A stretch of 52,561 nt of DNA from Clostridiales bacterium. Lineage in GTDB: Bacteria; Bacillota; Clostridia; Christensenellales; Aristaeellaceae. The notes under the pieces are model-generated. The model did no database searches. It was not told the DNA's origin and saw only the letters and a program-made list of their open reading frames with translations. How positions within the stretch are numbered: position 1 is the first letter of the stretch; the number at the start of each line of letters is the position of its first letter. The DNA lies in assembly GCA_012513645.1 (NCBI GenBank), contig JAAZBU010000045.1, positions 1 to 52,561 on the forward strand, given 5' to 3'. The position numbers and the translations under genes were made by a program. Of the stretch, positions 45,854 to 52,561 are shown in pieces.

Positions 45854-45878
45854 CGGGGGAGGAAAATCTCCTCCCCCG
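45854..45878 (-). promoter_or_regulatory. Intercistronic hairpin between livK and livH
   Basis: A perfect 9-bp stem, CGGGGGAGG (45854-45862) and CCTCCCCCG (45870-45878), with a 7-base loop, lies between the substrate-binding protein gene and the permease genes. There is no T-run on the minus strand, so it looks like an mRNA stability or attenuating element that would raise livK over livH levels. Confidence 0.6.
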
Positions 45879-45901
45879 CCGCAACGAAGGTCCTTCTTCA
45901 G

Positions 45902-47041
45902 TCAGGGATTCTGCATCTTGACGAACAGCTTATTGCCGTTTTCGTCAAAGGTCATGATGAAGGCGCTCTTGATGGGGTCGTTGTGATCGTCAAAGGTGAT
46001 CTTGCCGCTGACGCCTTCCACATCGGTGGCCTTGATGGCGGCAATGGTATCCTCGAACTTCATCTCGGGGCCAGCCTTGGCCAGCGCATCGCACAGCACG
46101 ACTGCGGCATCATAGCCGGTGGCCGAGAAGGACACGCTGGGCTCTTCATCGTACTTGGCCTGGAATGCTGCCACGAAGTCCTTGGCCATCTGGCTGTCGG
46201 CCTGCGTGGAGAAGTGGTCAGAGTAGGTCATCTTGGTGAGCAGCTGCTTGTTGCCGATGGAGTCAACCACGTCGGCGATGCCGTCAGCGCCCAGGAAACG
46301 AGTCTCAAAGCCGATATCATTGGCCTGGGTCAGCATGAGGGCGGCTTCCGCACCGTAGTAGGGCAGGAACACGGCCTCAGGGGCAGTATTTTTCAGGTTG
46401 GTCAGCTGGGACTTAAAATCCACATCGCCATAGGCGGCGGATTCGGTCGCGACCACTTCAATGCCAACGGCGGCGCACTCCTGGACAAATGCCTCGTAGA
46501 GGCCCTTGGAGTATTCGGTACCGTTGTCATAGATCACGCCCACCTTGGTGAGGCCCTCGTCCTTGGCATAGCGGGCCATCTGCACCGCCTGGAAAGGATC
46601 CAGGAAGCAGGTGCGGAACACATTGGCGCGGTCGGTGGTGATGTCATAGGCCGTAGCCGAGGGGGTAATCATGGGGATGTTCTCGTCGGCGGCATATTCA
46701 GCAACCGCCCGGGTGACGCCGGTGAGCACCGGGCCGATGATGCCGACCACCTTGTCGTTTTGCACCAGCTTGTTAAACGCCAGCACGCCGTCATTGGCCT
46801 CGCCGCGGGTGTCTTCCCACAGCACTTCAACCTTTTTGCCATTGATGCCGCCGGCGGCGTTAAGCTCTTCAATATACAGGTTGACGCCCTTTTGCACGGC
46901 CAGGCCGTACACAGCATAGGGTCCTGACAAGACGCCGATGCCGCCAATTTTGACTGTATCCTCAGCCATTACAATAGTCGATAGGGTGCTCAACCCCAGA
47001 ATCAATGCGAGCACCAGGGATACCCATGCGCGTTTCTTCAT
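45902..47041 (-). CDS. livK: Branched-chain amino acid ABC transporter substrate-binding protein
   Basis: The extracellular ligand-binding protein of the transporter. Residues 1-26 are a signal peptide without a clear lipobox (LILGLSTLSTIVMAED), so anchoring is uncertain. IGGIGVLSGPYAVYGLAVQKGVNLYIEELNAAGGING is the family opening; VGIIGPVLTGVTRA and VSFSATGYDAAVVLCDAL follow. The 379 residues are typical. AAGGAGG lies 9 bases before the ATG. It is the first gene of the operon. Confidence 0.93.
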   Translation of the reverse strand: MKKRAWVSLVLALILGLSTLSTIVMAEDTVKIGGIGVLSGPYAVYGLAVQKGVNLYIEELNAAGGINGKKVEVLWEDTRGEANDGVLAFNKLVQNDKVVGIIGPVLTGVTRAVAEYAADENIPMITPSATAYDITTDRANVFRTCFLDPFQAVQMARYAKDEGLTKVGVIYDNGTEYSKGLYEAFVQECAAVGIEVVATESAAYGDVDFKSQLTNLKNTAPEAVFLPYYGAEAALMLTQANDIGFETRFLGADGIADVVDSIGNKQLLTKMTYSDHFSTQADSQMAKDFVAAFQAKYDEEPSVSFSATGYDAAVVLCDALAKAGPEMKFEDTIAAIKATDVEGVSGKITFDDHNDPIKSAFIMTFDENGNKLFVKMQNP

Positions 47042-47088
47042 GACATCTTGCCTCCTTACGTTTCCGCGTTTTTTCGCGGTTGTCAGTT

Positions 47089-47117
47089 AGAATACAAAAT
47101 ATCGCAAAGTTATGCAA
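47089..47117 (-). promoter_or_regulatory. Promoter of the liv operon
   Basis: On the minus strand TTGCAT (47117-47112), a 17-base spacer and TATTCT (47094-47089) precede livK by about 48 bases. A 5' leader hairpin CCGCG-A6-CGCGG (47064-47079) lies between promoter and ribosome site and could stabilise the mRNA. Confidence 0.7.
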
Positions 47118-47198
47118 TAGCCCGCTTGTACATTCTATGTTTGCTGCACATTTTTCCACAACATACGAAGCAGTAAGGCAATGACGCAGCCGGCTTCC

Positions 47199-47226
47199 TT
47201 GACAGGCAAGGGCGCGCTGGTATAAT
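47199..47226 (+). promoter_or_regulatory. Promoter of the RluA-type gene
   Basis: TTGACA (47199-47204), a 16-base spacer and TATAAT (47221-47226) are both consensus hexamers. They lie about 40 bases before the ATG at 47267, which follows a GGGGGG ribosome site. The 47042-47266 gap also holds the divergent liv promoter and nothing else recognised. Confidence 0.82.
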
Positions 47227-47266
47227 CAGGCATGACCGGATTTACCCCGGCCATGTTGGGGGGATT

Positions 47267-48121
47267 ATGAACCGCTACCATCTGACCGTCCCGGAGCACT
47301 TGCATGGCAGCAGGCTGCTGCCTTTTTTAGCGAGGGCGTATCCCCCGGCGCCGGATTTGAGCCTGCGGCGCGCGCTCAAAAAGCGCGATATCAAGGTAGA
47401 TGGGCAGCGGATATCGGACAACCGGGCTGTGGCGGCCGGGCAGACAATCGAATGGTATACGGATTGGGCGCCGCCTGTCATTCCGGTTGTGTACAGGGAT
47501 GACCATCTGCTGATCATCAACAAGCCCGGCGGCATCAGCAGTGACCGGCAGGCAGGGGAGCAGATGACGCTGCTGGGCCTTGTATCGGCCCAGCAGGGGC
47601 TATCTACCCCGCCGCGCCTGGTGCACCGGCTGGATCATCAGACTTCAGGCCTGATGGTACTGGCCCTGACGGAGCAGGCGGAGGAGGCCCTGGGCCAGGC
47701 ATTCAAGCAAGGGCTGGTGCAAAAAATCTACACCTGCCTCGTGGGCGGGTCGATGCCCCGGCAGCAGGATACCCTGAAGGCGTGGCTGCGCAAGGATGCG
47801 CGCAACGCCCGCGTCCAGGTGCTGGACAGCCCGGCGGCAAACGCGCGAGAGATCATCACTGCGTATCGCGTGCTTGCCGCAGAGGGCCCATGCAGCCGCC
47901 TAGAGGTGATCTTGCATACAGGCCGTACGCACCAGATCCGCGCGCATTTGGCTCATACAGGCCATCCGCTTGTGGGGGACGACAAGTATGGCGATCGCGC
48001 GCTGAACAAGGCCTTGGGCGCCAGCCGCCTGATGCTGGCGGCCACCGGGCTGACCCTGCGGGCAGGCGGCCTGTTGCACGAGCTAAACGACAGACATTTT
48101 TCCATTGAAGCGCCCTTTTAG
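47267..48121 (+). CDS. RluA family RNA pseudouridine synthase
   Basis: A 284-residue pseudouridine synthase of rRNA or tRNA. An S4-like N-terminal domain (1-65, with LRRALKKRDIKVDGQRI) precedes the catalytic domain with LLIINKPGGISSD, the catalytic Asp in PRLVHRLDHQTSGLMVLA, and HTGRTHQIRAHLAHTGHPLVGDDKYG. The exact target uridine is not evident. The stop is followed after 25 bases by the HAD gene. Confidence 0.92.
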   Translation: MNRYHLTVPEHLHGSRLLPFLARAYPPAPDLSLRRALKKRDIKVDGQRISDNRAVAAGQTIEWYTDWAPPVIPVVYRDDHLLIINKPGGISSDRQAGEQMTLLGLVSAQQGLSTPPRLVHRLDHQTSGLMVLALTEQAEEALGQAFKQGLVQKIYTCLVGGSMPRQQDTLKAWLRKDARNARVQVLDSPAANAREIITAYRVLAAEGPCSRLEVILHTGRTHQIRAHLAHTGHPLVGDDKYGDRALNKALGASRLMLAATGLTLRAGGLLHELNDRHFSIEAPF

Positions 48122-48146
48122 CGCGAGCAAATAGAGAGGCAATCCA

Positions 48147-49001
48147 ATGCAAACAACCCCAACCATTCGGCTGATCAGCGTTGACATGGACGGCACGCTG
48201 CTAAACCCCAAGGGCCGTGTCACCTCAGGCAACCTGCAGGCCATCCGCGCCGCCCAGCAGGCCGGAATTATCTTCTCTGTGGCGACTGGGCGATTCTATG
48301 AAAATGCCTCCATCGGCATCAAGGACATGGGGCTGAATTGCCCCGTGATCTCGACCAATGGAGGAAAGATCGCCGCCGCCCCCTTTGGGGAGGTCATTGC
48401 CTCACACAAAATGTCCGCCGACAGCGCCCTTGCCGTCATGCGGCAACTGGATGAGCTGGAGGCGGGCTATTACGTATTTTCCGATGGGCTGGTGGGGGTG
48501 CGCCTGCCGCACGACAGGCACCATTCACAGGTTGAATTCGGCGATGACCGGATGCTGCATGAAACCAATACGCGCTACCTCAACGGGCACGACGCCTGCC
48601 GCGATGCCATTCACCGGGGGATCTACAAATTCTATGTGCACACCTTTGGCGACCGCGACAGGCTGCAGCACGTCCGCAGAGCCCTGCAGGGCATCCCGGA
48701 TACGGTGCTCACCCACTCCAGCGAAACCAATATCGAAATCATGCCGCCCGGCGTGGACAAGGGCAGCGGCATTCGGGAACTGGCCGCCTACCTCAATATC
48801 CCGGTATCGCAGGTGATGGCGATTGGTGATCAGGATAATGACCTGCCCATGCTCAAGGCGGCAGGGTTTGGCGTGGCCATGGGCAATGCATCGCAGGATG
48901 TGAAGCGGCAGGCGGATGCCATCACAAGCACCAACGCGGAGGATGGCGTAGCCCAGGCGATTCTGCGCTACGCGCTGCCTTCATCGGGCGGCCAGGCGTA
49001 A
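48147..49001 (+). CDS. Cof-type HAD superfamily phosphatase
   Basis: A cytoplasmic phosphatase with the HAD motifs LISVDMDGTLLNPKGRV (nucleophile Asp), a Thr in SVATGRFYENA, a KGSGI Lys, and VMAIGDQDNDLPML (metal Asp pair), with a type IIB cap domain between. Cof-type enzymes act on varied sugar phosphates, so no substrate is assigned. It is convergent with yigZ, and the two overlap by 34 bases at their 3' ends. It is probably co-transcribed with the pseudouridine synthase. Confidence 0.9.
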   Translation: MQTTPTIRLISVDMDGTLLNPKGRVTSGNLQAIRAAQQAGIIFSVATGRFYENASIGIKDMGLNCPVISTNGGKIAAAPFGEVIASHKMSADSALAVMRQLDELEAGYYVFSDGLVGVRLPHDRHHSQVEFGDDRMLHETNTRYLNGHDACRDAIHRGIYKFYVHTFGDRDRLQHVRRALQGIPDTVLTHSSETNIEIMPPGVDKGSGIRELAAYLNIPVSQVMAIGDQDNDLPMLKAAGFGVAMGNASQDVKRQADAITSTNAEDGVAQAILRYALPSSGGQA

Positions 49002-49618
49002 TACATCCTGTCCAGCTCGGTTATTTGCACACGGCCGTCGCTCCATTGAGCGAGGGCCTTTTCAATGTGCAACTGATCCCTGTCGCGCAGGCTCAGCGTT
49101 GCCGTCACCTGATCGGTATATATGGTATCCTCCAGCGCCACCGGCAGGGTGGACAGCTGATACTGCACCCTGTCCCACACGGCATAGGGCAGTTCGGCTT
49201 TGATCCGCACGCTGGGTTCCATGAGGGCGATGCCCGCAGCGTCAACGGCCATGGCGCAGCCCTTGGTATAGGCGCGGACCAGCCCGCCTGCCCCCAGCAA
49301 TACGCCGCCAAAGTAGCGCACCACCACGGCGCAGCAGTTGACCAGCTGCTTTTGCCTCAACACCTCCATGATGGGCTGCCCGGCCGTGCCCGTGGGCTCG
49401 CCATCATCCTGATAGCGCATGATGCCGGCATTGCGGCCGATGATGTAGGCATAGCAGTGGTGGGTTGCATCGCGGTGCGCGTCGCGGAGGGATTGTATAT
49501 AGCGCAGCGCGCCCTCCTCGCTGTCCACAGGCGCAGCAAAGCCGATAAACCGGCTTTTGTTGACCACAAACTCATCGCTGGCTTCTGCCCGCAGCGTCCT
49601 GTAGGGGCGCTCGGTCAT
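48968..49618 (-). CDS. yigZ: YigZ/IMPACT family protein
   Basis: A 216-residue member of the YigZ/IMPACT family, whose molecular role is not settled. The core has [32 protein letters not shown] and [20 protein letters not shown], all family hallmarks. A C-terminal DUF1949-like domain follows. The ATG overlaps the tyrS stop (ATGA), so it is probably the last gene of the T-box operon. The 3' end overlaps the HAD gene on the other strand by 34 bases. Confidence 0.92.
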   Translation of the reverse strand: MTERPYRTLRAEASDEFVVNKSRFIGFAAPVDSEEGALRYIQSLRDAHRDATHHCYAYIIGRNAGIMRYQDDGEPTGTAGQPIMEVLRQKQLVNCCAVVVRYFGGVLLGAGGLVRAYTKGCAMAVDAAGIALMEPSVRIKAELPYAVWDRVQYQLSTLPVALEDTIYTDQVTATLSLRDRDQLHIEKALAQWSDGRVQITELDRMYYAWPPDEGSA

Positions 49619-50841
49619 GACTTGAGCACGATGCGGCAGTAGTTTTTCTTGCCGCGGCGCAGCAGCAGGCCGTCCGCGCCGATCTGATCGGCCGTGATGA
49701 TATGGTCGATATCGGTCACGCGTTCCTCACCCACCTGTACCGCGCCCTGGGCAACCATCTTGCGCGCCTCGCTGCGGCTGGTGCACAGGCCGCTGAGGTG
49801 CAGCAGCGTTGTCAGGCGGGCATCACCGGCCAGCTCATCCCGGCTGATGGCAAAGGTGGGCACCTCCTCAGATACGCTGCCGCCACTGAACAGGGCTGCA
49901 GACGCCTCCTGCGCCTTTTGTGCCTCCTGTTCGCCGTGGACGATCTTGGTGCATTCAAAGGCCAGCACCTTCTTGGCTTCGTTGATATCCGCCCCCTCCA
50001 GCCGGCTCAGGCGGCGCACCTCGTCCATGGGCAGGAAGGTGAGCAGCGCCAGCGACTTGGCCACGTCGGCATCGCTCACATTGCGCCAGTACTGGTAGAA
50101 CTCGTAAGGGCTGCACAGGTCGGCGTCCAGCCACAGGGCTCCGCGCTCGGTCTTGCCCATTTTCTTGCCCTCGTGGGTGAGCAGCAGCTTGAAGGTGCAG
50201 GCAAAGGCATCCTCCCGCTCCTTGCGGCGGATCAGGTCGGCCCCGGCCAGCATATTGCTCCACTGGTCATCCCCGCCCATCTGCAGGCGGCAGCCGTGGC
50301 GCTTAAACAGTTCCAGAAAGTCGTAAGACTGCATGAGCATGTAGTTAAACTCCAGGAAGGTCAACCCGCGCTCCAGGCGCTGCTTGTAGCAATCGGCCGC
50401 CAGCATGCGGTTGACGGAAAAGTGCACGCCAATATCGCGGATGAACTCCACATAGTTGAGGTCCAGCAGCCAGTCCGCGTTGTTGGCCATCAGCGCCCTG
50501 CCGTTTTCAAAGGTGAGAAAGCGGGACAACTGCCGGGCGATGCCGGCGGCATTCTCCTGCACCTTTTCAACGGTCATCATTTTGCGCATATCGGTCTTGC
50601 CGCTGGGGTCGCCGATCAATGTGGTGCCCCCGCCTACCAGCGCGATGGGGATATGCCCGGCCTTTTGCATGTGCATCATGGCCAGGATGGGGATGAAGTG
50701 TCCAAAGTGCAGACTGGACGCCGTGGGGTCAAAGCCGATGTAAAACTTGGTCGGCTCCTTCTCCAGCTGCTTGTACAGGTCATCCTCAAAGGTTACCTGG
50801 GCAATGAATCCGCGTTCTTTCAAAAGGTCAAGAATGTGCAT
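49615..50841 (-). CDS. tyrS: Tyrosyl-tRNA synthetase
   Basis: A class I synthetase that loads tyrosine on tRNA-Tyr. [16 protein letters not shown] holds the HIGH-type site, [18 protein letters not shown] is typical of TyrRS, and [13 protein letters not shown] is the KMSKS-type loop. An S4 domain (about 345-405) ends the protein ([19 protein letters not shown]). The 408 residues are normal. It lies 10 bases after the aminotransferase and has AGGAGAG. The upstream T-box would couple both to tyrosine-tRNA charging. Confidence 0.96.
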   Translation of the reverse strand: MHILDLLKERGFIAQVTFEDDLYKQLEKEPTKFYIGFDPTASSLHFGHFIPILAMMHMQKAGHIPIALVGGGTTLIGDPSGKTDMRKMMTVEKVQENAAGIARQLSRFLTFENGRALMANNADWLLDLNYVEFIRDIGVHFSVNRMLAADCYKQRLERGLTFLEFNYMLMQSYDFLELFKRHGCRLQMGGDDQWSNMLAGADLIRRKEREDAFACTFKLLLTHEGKKMGKTERGALWLDADLCSPYEFYQYWRNVSDADVAKSLALLTFLPMDEVRRLSRLEGADINEAKKVLAFECTKIVHGEQEAQKAQEASAALFSGGSVSEEVPTFAISRDELAGDARLTTLLHLSGLCTSRSEARKMVAQGAVQVGEERVTDIDHIITADQIGADGLLLRRGKKNYCRIVLKS

Positions 50842-50851
50842 ACTGTCTCTC

Positions 50852-52039
50852 CTATCCCATGTGTTTGATGCAATCGCTCAGTATCTCCATGCCGCGCAAG
50901 ATGGCGGCCTGATCCGCATTGGAGAAGTTAAGCCGCAAAGTATTGTGGTGCCCGCCCTCGGGGTAGAAGTGCTCGCCTGGCACGAAGGCCACGCCGCGCT
51001 CCACCGCCGATCGGAACAGCTGATCGGCCTGAAGCCCTTCCTCCAGGTGAACAAAGATAAACAGGCCGCCCTCGGGCCGCGTAAAGTGGCGGATGCGAGG
51101 GGTCAAGGCAAGCTGTTGCAGCATGGTGTCCATCAAGCCGGCATATTGGCCGCATATCCTGCTGATATGAGGATCCAGCAGGCCGCCTCGCAGATAGGCA
51201 TCCACGATGCCCTGGTTCAGGTTGGCGGTGTGTACGTCTGTGCACTGCTTGCACACGCCGCAGCGGCGCAGCAGGTGCGCGTCCCCCGCCATAAAACCGA
51301 CCCGCAGGCCGGGGGAGACCACCTTGGAGAAGCTGCCCAGCAGCACCACCCAGCCTTCCCGATCAAAGGCCTTGATGGCAGGCAGATGCTTGCCCTTGTA
51401 GCGCAGGGAGTGGTATGGGTCATCCTCCGCCACGACAACCCGGTACTTTGCGGCCAGTTCTGCTACCTGTTGCCGCCTGTCCAGCGCCAGGGAGCAGCCG
51501 GTTGGGTTTTGAAAAGTGGGGATGATATACAGCAGCTTGGGGGAGTGGCGGCGCATCATCTCCTCCAAGTGGGCGATGTCAATGCCGCTGTCATCGCTGC
51601 GCACGGGCACGATGTTGGCCTGGTAGCTGTTCATGGCCTGCAGGGCACCCAGAAAGGCCGGGCTCTCGGTGAGCACTGCATCCCCCGGATTGACCAGCGC
51701 CTTGAGCAGCAGGTCCAGCCCCTGCATGGAGCCGGTGGTGATTAGCACCTGGTCTTCCTGCACGTCTGCCCCAAAGGTCTGCCGGATATACCCCGGCAGC
51801 GACTGGCGAAGCGGGGGATAGCCCTCTGTCTGCCCATACTGCAAAATGGCCTTGCCGTCACGGCGCAGCAGGTCAGAGGCTATCTGTGCGACCTGTTCAT
51901 CGGGCAGCGCAAAGCTGCCCGGGTTGCCGCCGGCAAACGAGATCACGCCGGGCTTTGCGGAAAAGGCAAAAAGCTCCCGAATCGCGCTGCCGGACAGGCC
52001 CTGCATCCGCTGCGCATAGCTGATGTCGATTGTGACCAT
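50852..52039 (-). CDS. PLP-dependent aminotransferase (class I/II, LysN/MocR-like)
   Basis: A fold-type I aminotransferase. Residues 1-40 form a MocR/LysN-like entry ([10 protein letters not shown]), followed by [36 protein letters not shown], a VAEDDPYH motif and the PLP Lys in [15 protein letters not shown]. The 395 residues lack a winged-helix domain, so it is an enzyme rather than a MocR regulator. It is the first gene of the tyrosine T-box operon, which suggests an aromatic (Tyr) or broad 2-oxo acid substrate. No T-box was seen other than the Tyr one. Confidence 0.9.
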   Translation of the reverse strand: MVTIDISYAQRMQGLSGSAIRELFAFSAKPGVISFAGGNPGSFALPDEQVAQIASDLLRRDGKAILQYGQTEGYPPLRQSLPGYIRQTFGADVQEDQVLITTGSMQGLDLLLKALVNPGDAVLTESPAFLGALQAMNSYQANIVPVRSDDSGIDIAHLEEMMRRHSPKLLYIIPTFQNPTGCSLALDRRQQVAELAAKYRVVVAEDDPYHSLRYKGKHLPAIKAFDREGWVVLLGSFSKVVSPGLRVGFMAGDAHLLRRCGVCKQCTDVHTANLNQGIVDAYLRGGLLDPHISRICGQYAGLMDTMLQQLALTPRIRHFTRPEGGLFIFVHLEEGLQADQLFRSAVERGVAFVPGEHFYPEGGHHNTLRLNFSNADQAAILRGMEILSDCIKHMG

Positions 52040-52049
52040 ACCCTCTCCT

Positions 52050-52300
52050 TCTGAAAAAAAGCCGCCTGCCCGTATCCTCTACGGGAAGGCGGCGTCAATC
52101 CGCGGTACCACTTCCATTTGGCAAACATGGTTTGCCCTCAAAAACGCTGTATCCGGCGCACCGGCAGCGGCCTAATGACCCGAAGGCGTTCAGCGCTGTG
52201 CTCAAGAGAGTATTCGCAGGCGGCTCACGGCCTTCTTGCACCACATCGAAGGCTCTCTGCGCGTGTTATCCGCACCGTTACTTGGCTCCATCAACGCAAG
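52050..52300 (-). ncRNA. Tyrosine T-box leader
   Basis: Read on the minus strand, the leader has a stem I with AGAGAGCC and the partner TACTCTCT, in which UAC (52212-52210) sits at the specifier position. UAC is a tyrosine codon. The T-box itself, AGTGGTACCGCGG, is at 52113-52100. A terminator follows. The class pairs its specifier with the tRNA anticodon and its T-box with the free 3' end of uncharged tRNA. The genes controlled here include tyrS, which fits the specifier. Confidence 0.9.
52054..52093 (-). terminator. T-box regulated terminator
   Basis: On the minus strand, GCCGCCT, an inner CCCGTA/TACGGG stem with a five-base loop, and AGGCGGC are followed by seven T. It ends 15 bases before the aminotransferase ATG, whose ribosome site AGGAGAGG follows. 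It is the attenuator of the T-box leader. Confidence 0.9.
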
Positions 52301-52304
52301 TATT

Positions 52305-52334
52305 ATTATAGGGTTGAGATAATCAGATTGTCAA
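52305..52334 (-). promoter_or_regulatory. Promoter of the Tyr T-box operon
   Basis: On the minus strand TTGACA (52334-52329), an 18-base spacer and TATAAT (52310-52305) are both consensus. Transcription would start near 52298. The IS30-like element lies directly upstream. Confidence 0.75.
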
Positions 52335-52339
52335 CCTCC

Positions 52340-52466
52340 ATCCGCAAGTGCATATATTAAAAATTAAGGTGAGTTGTAAAATGAGTTGCCCATAAAAAGT
52401 GATCCATTAAGGGATCAAACCAGTTATGCTTAGAGTTGAAGACAAAAGCGACTGGAGAGAATCAAA
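52340..52466. other. AT-rich segment upstream of the transposase, possible insertion-element end
   Basis: This stretch is much richer in A and T than the rest of the window. It holds a small hairpin, TGATCC-ATTAAG-GGATCA (52400-52417), and a repeated GAGTTG, but no recognisable gene. It probably includes the left end of the IS element, whose terminal repeat I could not place. Confidence 0.5.
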
Positions 52467-52561
52467 ATGGATCAGAAGAAGCATAACACAGGGAAGGGTA
52501 AATGGAAACAGCTCACCGAAAAGGAACGCTACAAGATCGAGACACTGTATGAGGAAGGATA
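52467..52561 (+). CDS. IS30-family transposase, N-terminal fragment (cut by window end)
   Basis: The ATG at 52467 follows GGAGAG and opens a frame that runs off the window. The visible 31 residues include KQLTEKERYKIETLYEEG, which fits the N-terminal helix-turn-helix region of IS30-type transposases (LTxxERYxIExL). The rest of the element, including the DDE residues and right end, is outside. The AT-rich sequence just before it supports a mobile origin. Confidence 0.7.
   Translation, partial: MDQKKHNTGKGKWKQLTEKERYKIETLYEEG

Noticed and set aside
47148-47162. Possible DnaA box (TTTTCCACA) near 47155
   Set aside because: A single one-mismatch site in an AT-rich gap, with no second box or origin gene nearby.
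48968-49001. 34-base overlap of the HAD gene and yigZ
   Set aside because: A simple tail-to-tail overlap of two intact genes; not unusual in dense genomes.

Overview
The window is about 52.5 kb of dense, GC-rich bacterial chromosome with Firmicutes (Clostridia-type) logic. Markers of that lineage are a PolC-type replicative polymerase, a SAM-I riboswitch upstream of metK, a tyrosine T-box, the rimP-nusA-rnpM-ylxQ-infB-rbfA-nrnA-truB block, the phoH-pgpH-ybeY-cdd-era block, and a full Rnf complex beside a CapA protein and formate-THF ligase. I read it as a GC-rich anaerobic clostridium; the exact family cannot be settled from the sequence alone.

Layout, left to right. (1) 1-5375: an Rnf ferredoxin:NAD oxidoreductase operon in the order [tandem FMN-domain protein]-C-D-E-A-B. 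The usual rnfG between D and E is absent. (2) 5449-6435: an LCP-family cell-wall ligase. (3) 6448-16457: a long operon behind a strong promoter with frr, a small ORF, uppS, cdsA, dxr, rseP, ispG and polC. It joins isoprenoid and lipid-carrier supply, membrane proteolysis and replication. (4) 16539-24155: the rimP to truB operon, with a promoter nested in the polC terminator and a leader hairpin that looks like NusA-sensitive attenuation. (5) 24152-29901: a FadR/GntR regulator, fhs, a CapA-like protein, a degenerate isopropylmalate-dehydrogenase-fold protein and an alkaline-phosphatase-superfamily enzyme. (6) 29953-36040, minus strand: phoH, pgpH, a ybeY-cdd fusion, era and apbE. ApbE is the flavin transferase that would load FMN onto the Rnf subunits. 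(7) 36159-38802: a glycosyltransferase, rlmI and mntP. (8) 38805-40834, minus: udk and uxaC. (9) 40925-42355: the SAM-I riboswitch and metK. (10) 42371-47041, minus: a branched-chain amino acid ABC transporter with a LivM-LivG fusion. (11) 47199-49001: an RluA-type pseudouridine synthase and a Cof-type HAD phosphatase. (12) 48968-52334, minus: yigZ, and a Tyr T-box-controlled aminotransferase-tyrS operon. (13) from 52467: the start of an IS30-like transposase running off the window.

No rRNA, tRNA or CRISPR array was seen. Most genes are core housekeeping. The parts most worth a second look are the Rnf operon with a tandem FMN-domain protein in place of RnfG, the inactive-looking IPMDH-fold protein between capA and a phosphodiesterase, the YbeY-Cdd and LivM-LivG fusions, and several compact regulatory designs (terminator/promoter overlap, rimP leader hairpin, Tyr T-box, SAM-I leader).
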